This document shows positions 1 through 9,654 of a DNA stretch of 64,000 bases, one piece after another. The notes beneath the pieces were generated by a model. That model did no database searches. It was not told where the DNA came from and saw nothing but the letters and a program-made list of their open reading frames with translations. The position numbers and the translations under genes were made by a program. The DNA is from Anaerostipes sp. (GTDB lineage Bacteria > Bacillota > Clostridia > Lachnospirales > Lachnospiraceae). The DNA lies in NCBI RefSeq assembly GCF_018381315.1, contig NZ_JAGZSD010000002.1, positions 124,001-188,000 of the forward strand, in the 5' to 3' direction. The first letter of the stretch is position 1. Each line of letters starts with the position of its first letter.

Positions 1-2
1 TT

Positions 3-407
3 ACATATGTTAAGGCATATGTATCAGAGACTTTTGGATTTTGGTATCCAGGTATTCAAAATGAATATGGGTATACATCATATACCGTTTTTGATAATTC
101 CTATCATATCTGCAATACAGATTTATTTCAGAAGATATTTGGTAAATCCATTAAAAACAATTTAGAAAATGAAGAGGTAAAAATTGGATCAGGGTTGTTG
201 GTGTGGATAATGCTAGTTTCTATGACGATCTGCTGGGGAGATCATAACTATAAAAGATATCTTGGATTCTTGCCTCCTTTATTTTGTTGGCTGTTTATTT
301 TGTGTGCAACCCCTGTTGCATTTAGTTTAAGATATGTATATGTATTAGCATTAGAATTACCTATATTTGTGGTGTTGCCTTTTTTGAAAGGCAACAAATC
401 TGAATAA
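3..407 (+). CDS. C-terminal part of a polytopic membrane protein (5' end outside window)
   Basis: The reading frame is open from the left edge to a TAA at 405-407, so this is the 3' end of a longer gene and no start is visible. About 60 residues of soluble sequence precede two hydrophobic stretches (roughly from GLLVWIML to PIFVVLPF, codons near 189-385). An RYVY segment between the last helices and the position at the head of a surface-polymer cluster resemble the large uncharacterised GT-C-like membrane proteins (DUF6020 type) of Lachnospiraceae. That family name is from memory and weak. An internal ATG-like start at 195 would make only a 70-residue fragment and has no convincing ribosome site, so it is not used. 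The gene is AT-rich like its next four neighbours. Confidence 0.55.
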   Translation, partial: TYVKAYVSETFGFWYPGIQNEYGYTSYTVFDNSYHICNTDLFQKIFGKSIKNNLENEEVKIGSGLLVWIMLVSMTICWGDHNYKRYLGFLPPLFCWLFILCATPVAFSLRYVYVLALELPIFVVLPFLKGNKSE

Positions 408-419
408 AAAGGAAGAAAG

Positions 420-1667
420 ATGAAAAAGAACAGTATAAAAACAGGACTAGTTATGATCTTTATTATAGGAATTATCTTTATGTTAGTTTCAACAACATTA
501 GTATATATGCTGCCTGAAGATATTATGAAAAAGCACATTGCTGGTGATATTGATCAACTGGTAGAAGAGAAAGAGTGGCCTGAATATGTTCAGGGATATC
601 TATGCACAAGGAAGGATAATTTTACTGATGCCTTAATGTTAAATATGGCTACGCAGCAACAAGACAAGCAGGATTTGGCCATAAAGCGGGCTATGAGGTC
701 AAACTTGCCAACATATATTCCTGAATATACTCAAACTGTGAGTTTGAAAAAACAAATTGAAAATAAGGAAAAAGGGGACCACACACTTTATTATAGATAC
801 TGGCATGGTTATCAAATATTTTTAAAACTGTTGCTTATGGTCCTCACATATTCACAAATAATTCATTTAAATGGTGTAGTATTATTGTTTCTGTTTTTGT
901 TAATTCTCATTAAGATGAGGAAAAAAGGAATTGAAGTAAAATATATTATAAGCTTCGTTTTCTCAATATTGCTGTTAGTGCCTTCGGTGATTGTAATGAA
1001 TATTCAATATACTACAATGTTTTATATTCAATTTATTTCAATACTAGCGTTATTAAAATGCGAAAAAAGAAATATATTTTATATTTTTTTCATTACAGGA
1101 ATGGCAACTAGTTTCTTTGATTTATTGACAACACCGATTTTATCGTTAGGAATTCCACTTCTCTTTATGGGATTAATAAATCTGGAATTAAAGGGCATAA
1201 AATATTTAATTAATATTATTCAGAATACTTTGCTTTGGGCAGCTGGTTATGGCTTAACTTGGATGAGTAAATGGCTAATTGCAAGTATCATTTTAAGAGA
1301 GAATGTTTTTGCAAATGCAATTGAAAAAATTTTCTTAAGAACATCTTCAAATATAACAGATGGCAGTAATATTGCATATTTGGATATATTACAAAAATTA
1401 TCTTCAGTATATGGGAAAAAGTTGGGTTTGATAATTCTATTGGTGATGCTGGCGCTGCTTTTACTTGGCTGTATATCAGGGCTGGTTAAACGTAATATAA
1501 ATATAATACCCCTTCTCTTAATTGCTGTAATGCCATTTGTGTGGTTTTATGTTTTAAAAAACCATTCGTATATTCACCTTTGGTTTACTTTTAGAAATTT
1601 AGAAATAACTTATCTGGGGATTTTTATGATATTTATACAAGGTTTTTGGACGAGGAGAACAATATAA
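420..1667 (+). CDS. Uncharacterised polytopic membrane protein in surface-polymer cluster
   Basis: A 415-residue protein starting at ATG 420 behind AAAGGAAG. It has one N-terminal membrane segment (about residues 9-32), a soluble loop of about 100 residues (about 35-135), then at least eight hydrophobic segments. The loop ends in an RYWHGYQ motif and the C-terminus carries HSYIHLWFTFRN between the last helices. The layout of one helix, an extracytoplasmic loop and a helix bundle is that of GT-C-type or polymer-assembly membrane proteins, but no catalytic DE/ED motif could be identified. I do not recognise the family. It lies 12 bases after the previous gene and 18 before the acyltransferase, so it is probably co-transcribed. 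AT-rich codon use suggests it arrived with its neighbours. Confidence 0.7.
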   Translation: MKKNSIKTGLVMIFIIGIIFMLVSTTLVYMLPEDIMKKHIAGDIDQLVEEKEWPEYVQGYLCTRKDNFTDALMLNMATQQQDKQDLAIKRAMRSNLPTYIPEYTQTVSLKKQIENKEKGDHTLYYRYWHGYQIFLKLLLMVLTYSQIIHLNGVVLLFLFLLILIKMRKKGIEVKYIISFVFSILLLVPSVIVMNIQYTTMFYIQFISILALLKCEKRNIFYIFFITGMATSFFDLLTTPILSLGIPLLFMGLINLELKGIKYLINIIQNTLLWAAGYGLTWMSKWLIASIILRENVFANAIEKIFLRTSSNITDGSNIAYLDILQKLSSVYGKKLGLIILLVMLALLLLGCISGLVKRNINIIPLLLIAVMPFVWFYVLKNHSYIHLWFTFRNLEITYLGIFMIFIQGFWTRRTI

Positions 1668-1685
1668 CTGAAAGGGAATTTTTTT

Positions 1686-2723
1686 ATGAGACAAAGAGAA
1701 GATTGGATTGATCTGTCAAGAAGTATAGTAATGATAATGGTTATATTCGGCCATATTGGAAGTTTTTTGGTGGGGAAAGGATATCAAAGCAGTAATTTAT
1801 CGGTTTATTTTATGGCGACAAGTGCCATTAAAATACCGGGATTCTTTGTAATATCGGGATATTTATTTAATGATAGACAAGGCAGATGGAATGATTTTAT
1901 TAAGAATAAAATTATCAAAATACTAGTACCATATTTTTTCTTAGGTTTTATCAGTATGGCCATGAATGTATTGATTTATATGTATCATGTGGGAGCTTGG
2001 AATGAACAAGTTAAATTATATTTTATCAATTATTTCAAAAATTATTTATTAGGTAAAAATTTATGGTTTATACCATGTCTTTTTGTAGTAGAAGTTATAT
2101 TTTTTGTTATTAAAAAGATTAGCAAAAATAATCTGCTGCTAATTGGATTCCTTTCAATAGCATGTTGTTGTGCGGGTTATTTTTGGTCTAAACCAGAGAT
2201 AGCAATTCCATGGAGAATTGACACTGCACTTATCTGCATATTTTTTCTTTATCTGGGCTTTATGCTGCAGAGTTACCCCGGGTTTAAAGGATTTATACTA
2301 AGTTTTAAAGGCTTTATTTTTTCTCTGATTATTTATACGGGGGCGGGACTTCTATCTTATACAATGTATGGTTGGAAAAACCTTGATGTAAATCGAAATT
2401 ATTATTATAATTTTATTTTATGTATGTTTATGATAATTGCAGGAACAATGTTATTGTTTTCTTTTTGTAAGTTATTAAACTCAAATCGCATTTTAAGCTT
2501 TATAGGACAGAATACGCTTGCTTATTTTGCATTTCATCTTTTCTTTGTAAAGATTATTTATAGATTTATCGTTAATTGGAAGTTTTTCGATAATTGTACT
2601 AGCTTTATGATAAAAACATTTATTTTATGTTTTATTACGCTAATTTGTATGGCTCCGTTTATTGGTTTTATAAACAAATATATCCCTATCATTGTTGGAA
2701 AAAACAGCAGGAGAAAGAAATGA
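1686..2723 (+). CDS. Acyltransferase family 3 membrane protein
   Basis: A 345-residue multi-pass membrane protein of the Acyltransferase_3 (OafA/YrhL) family. The N-terminus REDWIDLSRSIVMIMVIFGHIG carries the conserved early His of the family (FGHIG, near residue 23), and FFVISGYLF near residue 58 is the second family motif. About ten hydrophobic segments follow. Family members O-acetylate or O-succinylate polysaccharides or wall polymers from acyl-CoA across the membrane. Next to teichoic-acid-type transferases, the substrate is probably the surface polymer made here (inference). Its TGA stop overlaps the ATG of the YfhO-like gene (ATGA at 2720-2723), indicating translational coupling. Confidence 0.85.
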   Translation: MRQREDWIDLSRSIVMIMVIFGHIGSFLVGKGYQSSNLSVYFMATSAIKIPGFFVISGYLFNDRQGRWNDFIKNKIIKILVPYFFLGFISMAMNVLIYMYHVGAWNEQVKLYFINYFKNYLLGKNLWFIPCLFVVEVIFFVIKKISKNNLLLIGFLSIACCCAGYFWSKPEIAIPWRIDTALICIFFLYLGFMLQSYPGFKGFILSFKGFIFSLIIYTGAGLLSYTMYGWKNLDVNRNYYYNFILCMFMIIAGTMLLFSFCKLLNSNRILSFIGQNTLAYFAFHLFFVKIIYRFIVNWKFFDNCTSFMIKTFILCFITLICMAPFIGFINKYIPIIVGKNSRRKK

Positions 2724-5461
2724 AAATAAGAAGTAAAACAAATGAAAAAAGAAAATATTTATGTACATATACTGCGGTATTTCTTGTGTTTTGTTTTTTC
2801 ATCTCTATACCTTTTTTTAAAGAACATGTCCTAATGATCAACAGCAAGGATTGTCTGAAGCAGCATTATCCCGCTTTTGTATATCTAGGACAATATATAA
2901 GGTCAATTATTAAAACCATTCTCTCAACAGGGACGCTTACTATACCAGCTTGGGATTGGAATTTAAGTTATGGATCAGATATCTTGACAACACTAAATTA
3001 TTACTCATTTGGAGATCCTCTCAATTTAGTTTCAGTATTTGTTCCAATCAGATTTTCTGCTGTAGCTTTCCAAGCTGTTATTTATCTAAGACTATATTTG
3101 GCAGGGCTGACTTTTTCTTGGTTTTGCTGGGATAAACAAAAAAACCGCTTTGCTGTTTTAATAGGAACACTGATCTATATTTTTTCTGCCTATGGGCTGC
3201 ATTCCAGTACAGGCCATGTGTTTTTTGTGAATGCATTAATTTATCTTCCTGTATTTTTTATTGCAATAGATAGAATGTTATCTCAAAAGAAAACAGGACT
3301 TTTAACAGGAATTACTGCTTTAGCTTGTATCAGCAATTTTTATTTCTTTTATATGTTGTCAATAATGGCAGGTGTCTACTTGGTTATTAGTTTCATAAAA
3401 ACAAATGGACGCGTCTTTAATAAAAATATTGTTTTGCTCTTCTTTAAAAAAGGTATTTGTTTTTTTACTGCGTATTTAAAAGGCATTTGCTGTTCGGCAA
3501 TAATATTTTTTCCAATATTAGTTGCTTTTAAAAATAATGCTCAGACTTCTGTAGGAAAGGTAAATCTATTGCATTATACATTAGAAGATTACACTAAACT
3601 ATTTACCGGTATATTTGGGCATTTTGCAAATAAGCTGGGTGGAGGATTTGTCGGATTAATATTAATTATTTTTGCTGTAATGATTGTCAAAAGAAAAAAG
3701 TACAAATCTGCGCTTTGGGGAATATACGGGATATTTGTTATGCAGTCTCTGCCGGTAATAGGCTGGATGTTCAATGGTTTTAACTATGTAGCCGACCGTT
3801 GGGTATTCTTAGTTGATTTTTATTTAGCTTTTGTAGCAGTAAAAGTATTTCCAGAAATACTTTGTATTAAGGAGAAGAAGATATATAAACAGATTTTCAA
3901 GATTATACTAATATATCTTGCGGTAGCTGCTGCTGCAAGATTTGTAATGCATTTGCAATTAGCCGACTTGGGATTGACTTTTATTTCATGCATTTTTACG
4001 ATTGCAGTTTTAGCTTTCGGAAATAGAAAATGGAATTATCAAAAGGTAACAGTATTTCTTTTGGGGATAATGTTGATTAATGTAAGTTTAAGCTTTAGAT
4101 TGTATACAGAAGATAGATTAGAGGAAAATTATTTTACATCTGTAAAAGAGATAAAAAATACACTTCGTATGAGCAGTCTACCAAATATTTATGAAATGAA
4201 GCCCGGAGAAAAAGTTGATGTATTGAGTCCTAATATTTTGAATTATGGTATTTTTAATAACTATGGAAGCACTTCAAGTTACTGGAGTATGGGGAATAAA
4301 GGAGTATCTGAGTATCAAGATTTTTTGCTGAATCAAAAAGAAGCAGTTAAAAATGTAATATCTGGATATGATTCAAGAACAGTATTAAATACTTTGAACA
4401 ATGTAAAGTACATTATTGTAAGAGATCCATATTATGAAAAGGTACCATTTGGATATAAGTTGGTACAAAGCAACTATAATAAAAAAACAAAGAAAATGGA
4501 AAGAATTTATGAAAATAAATATTTCCTTTCACCAGCTTATGTGTATGGAAAATATATGACACGAGAGAATTGGTTAAAGTTATCTACTCTTGAACGAGAA
4601 GAAGTTATGATGGATACAGTAATTATAGATAGTAAACAACAAAATTTGAAAGAGAATGACGAACGAGTATCGTTGAAACAATGGAATTATTCGGGGAAAA
4701 AATTTGTTTCTAAAATAAAAGAAGCAAATTATGGGAATAAAGACGTTGTTATTAAAGATAACAAATTTATTATTAAAAAGAATAAAACTATTGTTAGAGT
4801 TCCAGTAACCTCACATATGAGAACAGAGAATTATATGTATTTTAAGAATTTTTCGTATACACCTATCAAAAATAGCAGACCACAAGCAGAAACGCCGATA
4901 GCTTTTTGGTTTTGTGGTGTTGGAAGCTATTATAATTTTGCTAATAATTATAGTAGATATCATCCAGACAGGGATGATTTTTATGTGAATCTGGGGTATA
5001 CTCAGAAGGAAGATAATGAGATTCTCATTGATTTTAGAATAAAAGGTATTTATAAATTTGATCAACTTAAGTTTATTAGCAAAGATATGCGTCATTACAA
5101 AGATAAGGTAATATCTTTAAGAAATAACAGCGTAAACAATATAAACGTTAAAGGGAACACAATTACGTTAAAAAAGAAATCGACTCAAAAGGAAATGCTT
5201 TATCTTAACATTCCATACAGTTCCGGATGGAAAGCTTTTGTTAATGGAAAAGAGACTGAAGTGAATAGAGCCAATATTATGGGAATGGGTATTATGCTAA
5301 CACAAAATGAGAATAAAATTGTGTTAAAATATACAACACCAGGTTTTCGGGCAGGAGCCGTGACTTCAATGTTAACAATATTGTTAATCGTATTACAACA
5401 TTTGATAAGGAATAAACATTTAAAGAAGATTTCAGGAGGTAAAGATGCAAATAAAAGTTAG
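2720..5461 (+). CDS. YfhO-like membrane protein (GT-C fold, polymer glycosylation)
   Basis: A 913-residue protein. The start chosen is ATG 2720, behind AGGAGAAAG and overlapping the acyltransferase stop by four bases; an upstream in-frame start at 2627 lies wholly inside the acyltransferase gene and is unlikely. Residues about 15-465 contain about a dozen membrane helices. A long extracytoplasmic domain (about 465-880) ends in a TPGFRAGAVTS-type last helix and a basic tail, as in Pfam YfhO. Early motifs (KDCLKQHYPAF, WDWNLSYGSDIL) match the family's first loop, where a catalytic acid is expected. In Bacillus subtilis YfhO is needed for glycosylating lipoteichoic acid (established). Here it probably adds a lipid-linked sugar to the glycerol-phosphate polymer (inference). 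Confidence 0.85.
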   Translation: MKIRSKTNEKRKYLCTYTAVFLVFCFFISIPFFKEHVLMINSKDCLKQHYPAFVYLGQYIRSIIKTILSTGTLTIPAWDWNLSYGSDILTTLNYYSFGDPLNLVSVFVPIRFSAVAFQAVIYLRLYLAGLTFSWFCWDKQKNRFAVLIGTLIYIFSAYGLHSSTGHVFFVNALIYLPVFFIAIDRMLSQKKTGLLTGITALACISNFYFFYMLSIMAGVYLVISFIKTNGRVFNKNIVLLFFKKGICFFTAYLKGICCSAIIFFPILVAFKNNAQTSVGKVNLLHYTLEDYTKLFTGIFGHFANKLGGGFVGLILIIFAVMIVKRKKYKSALWGIYGIFVMQSLPVIGWMFNGFNYVADRWVFLVDFYLAFVAVKVFPEILCIKEKKIYKQIFKIILIYLAVAAAARFVMHLQLADLGLTFISCIFTIAVLAFGNRKWNYQKVTVFLLGIMLINVSLSFRLYTEDRLEENYFTSVKEIKNTLRMSSLPNIYEMKPGEKVDVLSPNILNYGIFNNYGSTSSYWSMGNKGVSEYQDFLLNQKEAVKNVISGYDSRTVLNTLNNVKYIIVRDPYYEKVPFGYKLVQSNYNKKTKKMERIYENKYFLSPAYVYGKYMTRENWLKLSTLEREEVMMDTVIIDSKQQNLKENDERVSLKQWNYSGKKFVSKIKEANYGNKDVVIKDNKFIIKKNKTIVRVPVTSHMRTENYMYFKNFSYTPIKNSRPQAETPIAFWFCGVGSYYNFANNYSRYHPDRDDFYVNLGYTQKEDNEILIDFRIKGIYKFDQLKFISKDMRHYKDKVISLRNNSVNNINVKGNTITLKKKSTQKEMLYLNIPYSSGWKAFVNGKETEVNRANIMGMGIMLTQNENKIVLKYTTPGFRAGAVTSMLTILLIVLQHLIRNKHLKKISGGKDANKS

Positions 5462-7991
5462 TATTATTGTACCTGTTTATGGAGTTGAAAATTGGCTGGC
5501 AAGGTGTCTGGAATCTTTAGTTAATCAAACATTAAGAGATATAGAAATTATCGTTGTCAATGACGGAAGTCCTGATAACAGCCAAGAAATAATTGAGCAA
5601 TATGTCAGCCAATATCCAGGACTTGTGAAAGGGTATGTAAAAGAAAATGGCGGTTTGTCAGATGCCAGAAATTTTGGACTTCAGTACGCAACTGGTGAAT
5701 ATATTGCATTCGTTGATAGTGATGATTATGTTGATATAACAATGTATGAGAAGTTATATAATAAAGCGCAGGAAGATAATGCTGATGCAGTGACTTGTGC
5801 ATATTTCAAAGTGAATGAAAATAAACAGACTAGAAAAAGTGCACAAAAGGGGACAATGCACTTATATGGTAAAAATATCAGGGAAAATCCAACAATGTTG
5901 ATTACCATGGCTCCTTATGCATGGAATAAACTGATTCGAAGAAATATATTTCAAAAAACAAATATAAAATTTCCAAAAGGAATTATTTTCGAAGATATTT
6001 GTACTATGTACCCTTTACTGTTGTATTGTAATAAAGTTTCAAAGGTTGATGAAGAACTTTATTATTATATAGAAGAGCGAGAAGGCTCTATTATGAGTAC
6101 TTATTCTCCGAAAAAGATGCAAATGCTAGATTCTTTTCATTTATTAAATAGTCGTTTTAAGGAAGCAAAAGAATTCGAAAATTTTCATGATGAGTTAGTG
6201 ACGCTAAATCTAAGACATATATATTATCGTTTTAAGGAATTTGATTCATATAAAAAACGCAGTTTTCAGTTTAAGTTTATTCACAAAGCATTTAAACATT
6301 TAAGGAGCTATTTCCCAGATTGGGGAAATAATTATGGATATTTTCCGAACTTTACTTTGCCCAAAGATCGAAATGTAAAACGCTGGTTTTATAAAAGGTC
6401 TTTATACTGGTATTTTATTGCCTTATTTCCTTTAAGAGTGATAACTTTTGGGAAAAAAGTAGATAAACATTTATATAATAAGAAAAAAATATACAAGTAT
6501 TTTTATACTTGGGTAATGAAACATTGCTCCGTTAAGAAAAATACAGTTTTATTTGAATCCTTTCATGGAAAAGATATATCTGATTCACCCTTAGCAATGC
6601 TGCAGGAACTTTTAAATGAAAAGTCCGAATACAAAATTTACATTACGACTAATGACTATGTAGAACATAGGAAGTTTATAAAAGAGAATAAAATGGATGT
6701 GCATCTTGTAAAGCTCAAATCTTTTCGGTATCAGAAAGTATTGGCTACAGCAAATTATTTAATAAACAATGTTTCTTTTCCGCCTTATTTTATAAAGAAA
6801 GAAGAACAGATTTATATAAATACATGGCATGGAACCCCATTAAAAACTTTAGGAAAAAATATGAGAAAAGGTATTGAGTCAATGCATAATATACAGCATA
6901 ATTTTTTACAGGCAGACTACTTATTATTTCCTAATGAATTTACAAAAGAACATATGATGGAAGACTATAATCTAAATGAATTATATACTGGTAAATCACT
7001 TGTCTGCGGATATCCAAGAAATGCAGTTTTTATGGATGAAGAGGCTGGTATTTCATTAAAGAGGAAACTAGGCTATGAAGGTAAGCAATTATATACTTAC
7101 ATGCCTACATGGAGGGGGAAGAATAGTTACCAGGGCATAGGAGCAGACTATATTGATGATATTAACAATATATTATCCAGAGTGGATGAAATTTTGGGAG
7201 AAAATCAGATATTCTTCGTAAATCTTCATCCTAATGTGGGGAATGAAGTGGATTATAACCTGTTTAAACACATAGAGCCTTTTCCAGCTAATATACCAAA
7301 ATATGAATTCATAAATTGCACGGATATACTTATTACTGATTATTCCAGTATATTTTTCGATTTTTCAATCACAAGAAAACCGATTGTTTTATTTATGTAT
7401 GATTATGACGAATATATGGAAGAGAGAGGAACCTATATTAATGCTAAGGACTTACCATTTTACAAGATTTATGATTTGGAGAAACTTATAGAAGGCATAA
7501 AAAAGGATCAGTTTTTAAAGTCGACATATTTGGATGACATAAAATATTGCGAAAAATATATTAAGTATGATTCAATAGATTCAGCAAAGTATGTAAACAA
7601 AGCTGTTTTCTCAGGGGAGTATAATCATATGCTCGTCTCTGATTTTTCATTTAATAAGCGAATACCAAGAGAACTTTATGTCTTTAAAAAGAGAATTGAT
7701 ACTAAAGAAGAATTGGATGAAATATACAGTAAAAATCAGAAAGAGAATATAATTTATGCCATTCGTTTAAAATATTTTGATTCTAAAATGAATCAGTGGA
7801 TGTATGAAGAGTATAACGATAAAATTACCTATATTGTGTATGGGTATAACCGTGTTTTAACTTGGCTTGAGCTGAAACAGTGGAATCGTAAAAACGAAAA
7901 ATACAGGAAGATTGTAAGATATCGTAGTTTTCAACGAAGTTTGCCTAATTTGAATATTATAAATAAGGACGATATACGGAATGTAATTTAA
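5445..7991 (+). CDS. GT2 glycosyltransferase fused to CDP-glycerol glycerophosphotransferase
   Basis: An 848-residue bifunctional protein starting at ATG 5445 behind AGGAGG and overlapping the YfhO-like gene by 17 bases. Residues 1 to about 230 are a GT-A family 2 transferase (VSIIVPVYGVENWL, NDGSPDNS, and DSDD at 91-94 for the metal-nucleotide site). A linker with a hydrophobic patch (about 320-345) leads to a TagB/TagF-type CDP-glycerol:glycerophosphotransferase domain, with TWHGTPLK near 460 and TDYSSIFFDF near 631. These two motifs carry the family's catalytic His and CDP-glycerol-binding residues. About 130 residues beyond the normal end of the domain have no recognised family. A fused enzyme could add a sugar and glycerol phosphate alternately, giving a mixed sugar-glycerol-phosphate repeat (inference). 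Confidence 0.88.
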   Translation: MQIKVSIIVPVYGVENWLARCLESLVNQTLRDIEIIVVNDGSPDNSQEIIEQYVSQYPGLVKGYVKENGGLSDARNFGLQYATGEYIAFVDSDDYVDITMYEKLYNKAQEDNADAVTCAYFKVNENKQTRKSAQKGTMHLYGKNIRENPTMLITMAPYAWNKLIRRNIFQKTNIKFPKGIIFEDICTMYPLLLYCNKVSKVDEELYYYIEEREGSIMSTYSPKKMQMLDSFHLLNSRFKEAKEFENFHDELVTLNLRHIYYRFKEFDSYKKRSFQFKFIHKAFKHLRSYFPDWGNNYGYFPNFTLPKDRNVKRWFYKRSLYWYFIALFPLRVITFGKKVDKHLYNKKKIYKYFYTWVMKHCSVKKNTVLFESFHGKDISDSPLAMLQELLNEKSEYKIYITTNDYVEHRKFIKENKMDVHLVKLKSFRYQKVLATANYLINNVSFPPYFIKKEEQIYINTWHGTPLKTLGKNMRKGIESMHNIQHNFLQADYLLFPNEFTKEHMMEDYNLNELYTGKSLVCGYPRNAVFMDEEAGISLKRKLGYEGKQLYTYMPTWRGKNSYQGIGADYIDDINNILSRVDEILGENQIFFVNLHPNVGNEVDYNLFKHIEPFPANIPKYEFINCTDILITDYSSIFFDFSITRKPIVLFMYDYDEYMEERGTYINAKDLPFYKIYDLEKLIEGIKKDQFLKSTYLDDIKYCEKYIKYDSIDSAKYVNKAVFSGEYNHMLVSDFSFNKRIPRELYVFKKRIDTKEELDEIYSKNQKENIIYAIRLKYFDSKMNQWMYEEYNDKITYIVYGYNRVLTWLELKQWNRKNEKYRKIVRYRSFQRSLPNLNIINKDDIRNVI

Positions 7992-7996
7992 ACAAT

Positions 7997-8029
7997 AAGG
8001 GAAGTCAGCATTAATGGATGGCTTCCCTT
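7997..8029 (+). other. Intergenic hairpin without U-tract
   Basis: AAGGGAAGTC (7997-8006) pairs with GGCTTCCCTT (8020-8029), a 10-bp stem with one U.G pair and a 13-base loop. There is no T-run after it on either strand, so it is a poor Rho-independent terminator. It sits between the AT-rich polymer genes and the exporter promoter. Confidence 0.5.
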
Positions 8030-8039
8030 AAAACAGTAA

Positions 8040-8068
8040 TTGAATATCTGGTGATAAAATAGTATAAT
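8040..8068 (+). promoter_or_regulatory. Sigma-A promoter for the exporter/TagD/GalU genes
   Basis: TTGAAT (8040-8045), a 17-base spacer, and TATAAT (8063-8068). It lies 37 bases before the ABC permease start, and no other promoter is evident until 12.2 kb. Confidence 0.75.
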
Positions 8069-8105
8069 ACAAATAATATGTAAAAAACAAAATGGAGAAA
8101 ATACT

Positions 8106-8882
8106 GTGAAAACGTATATTGAAAATTTTAAAAAATACAGGTTTTTGTTATATGAACTTGTAAAAAAGGGTGTAAAGTTAAAATACCGTCGTTCATATCT
8201 TGGGATTTTATGGACACTATTAGAGCCGCTTCTGACAATGATTGTTTTAAGTATTGTCTTTGGCACATTGTTTGGAAATAAGGACCCTCATTTTCCGGTT
8301 TATATACTGACTGGACGTTTGATGTATACCTTTTTTTCCTCAGCTACCAATGGAGCAATGAAGGCCATTCGTACAAATGCAGGAATGATAAAAAAAGTAT
8401 ATGTACCCAAATATATTTACCCATTATCCAGTGTACTTTTTAACTATATTATTTTTGCGATTTCTCTTATTGTGCTGGTGGTTGTAGCTATCGTCTTAAA
8501 AGTTTATCCTACTGTATATATGCTGCAGGCGGTTGTTCCTTTGATTCTGCTTCTTGTCACTGCTTTTGGTGTTGGGATGATCCTTTCAACTATGGCAGTC
8601 TTTTTTCGAGATCTTGAGTACCTTTGGTCTGTCGGTCTGATGATCGTCATGTATGCCTCAGCAATCTTTTATTATCCTGAAAAATTATTATCGTCAGGTT
8701 TTGGCTGGATTTTGAAGTGCAACCCACTGTATTTGCTGATCCATAATTTCAGACAGGCTATTTTTGGTATGCCTATGAATATGAGGTATTTAGCGGCTTC
8801 TATAGCATTTGCTATTGTCAGCGTGATTGTAGGATTGGTATTCTTCTACAAAAAACAAGATGAATTCATTCTGCATATATAG
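8106..8882 (+). CDS. tagG: ABC-2 polysaccharide/teichoic acid export permease (TagG type)
   Basis: 258 residues, starting at GTG 8106 eight bases after TGGAGA. N-terminal cytoplasmic residues include LKYRRSYLGILWTLLEPLLTM, the amphipathic-helix signature of O-antigen/teichoic acid ABC-2 permeases, followed by six hydrophobic segments. Paired with the ATPase 9 bases downstream it would flip the undecaprenyl-linked polymer across the membrane. TagD and CDP-glycerol transferases next door favour a teichoic-acid-like cargo over a capsule. A capsule/O-antigen exporter (Wzm) cannot be excluded by sequence alone. This is the first gene of a run transcribed from the promoter at 8040-8068. Confidence 0.88.
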   Translation: MKTYIENFKKYRFLLYELVKKGVKLKYRRSYLGILWTLLEPLLTMIVLSIVFGTLFGNKDPHFPVYILTGRLMYTFFSSATNGAMKAIRTNAGMIKKVYVPKYIYPLSSVLFNYIIFAISLIVLVVVAIVLKVYPTVYMLQAVVPLILLLVTAFGVGMILSTMAVFFRDLEYLWSVGLMIVMYASAIFYYPEKLLSSGFGWILKCNPLYLLIHNFRQAIFGMPMNMRYLAASIAFAIVSVIVGLVFFYKKQDEFILHI

Positions 8883-8891
8883 GAGGTTGTC

Positions 8892-9635
8892 ATGGCAAAG
8901 AAAAAGGAAGTATTAAAAGTAGAAAACGTCGGCATGAAATTTAATCTGAGTCAGGAAAAAGTCGACGATCTGAAAGACTATATAATTAAATTGCTTAAAA
9001 GGCAGATTTCATATAATGAATTCTGGGCACTGAAGGAAATAAATTTTTCGTTAAATAAGGGAGATCGTCTAGGTATTCTAGGATTGAACGGTGCAGGTAA
9101 AAGTACTTTGCTTAAAGTAATAGCCGGTGTTCTGAAAGCTACAGAAGGCTCCGTTATGACAAAGGGAAAGATTGCTCCGCTTCTGGAGTTGGGCGCTGGA
9201 TTTGACCAGCAGTATACCGGGAGGGAGAACATTTATCTCTATGGTGCTGTTCTTGGTTTTTCTAAAAAGTTTCTTGATGATAAATTAGATGAGATTATTC
9301 AATTTTCAGAACTAGGAAAGTTTATTGACGTTCCTGTGAAGAATTATTCTTCAGGTATGAAATCCAGACTCGGATTTTCTGTTGCAACTTTAGTTGAACC
9401 GGATATTTTGATATTAGATGAAGTTTTATCAGTTGGGGATGCAAAGTTCCGCAAGAAAAGTGAAGCAAAGATCATGAGTATGTTTGATAAAGGTGTGACG
9501 GTTTTATTTGTATCACATTCATTAGAGCAGGTTCAGAGACTTTGCAATAAAGCAATTCTTTTGGAACAGGGACGAATCATTGCAGAAGGCGGCATTGATG
9601 AAGTAAGTGCAATATACGAAGAAAAAACAAAGTAA
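8892..9635 (+). CDS. tagH: ABC transporter ATPase for polymer export (TagH type)
   Basis: 247 residues, starting at ATG 8892 behind AGGAGG. Walker A is GLNGAGKST, the signature is YSSGMKSRLGFS, Walker B is ILILDEVLSVGD and the H-loop is FVSHS. The N-terminus (VENVGMKFNLSQEKVDDLKDYI) is typical of the TagH/Wzt branch. It lacks the extra C-terminal domain of long TagH or carbohydrate-binding Wzt proteins, so it is a short form that drives the permease without a polymer-recognition module. Partner of the gene immediately upstream. Confidence 0.9.
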   Translation: MAKKKEVLKVENVGMKFNLSQEKVDDLKDYIIKLLKRQISYNEFWALKEINFSLNKGDRLGILGLNGAGKSTLLKVIAGVLKATEGSVMTKGKIAPLLELGAGFDQQYTGRENIYLYGAVLGFSKKFLDDKLDEIIQFSELGKFIDVPVKNYSSGMKSRLGFSVATLVEPDILILDEVLSVGDAKFRKKSEAKIMSMFDKGVTVLFVSHSLEQVQRLCNKAILLEQGRIIAEGGIDEVSAIYEEKTK

Positions 9636-9654
9636 ATGTACATGGAGGTACGTG

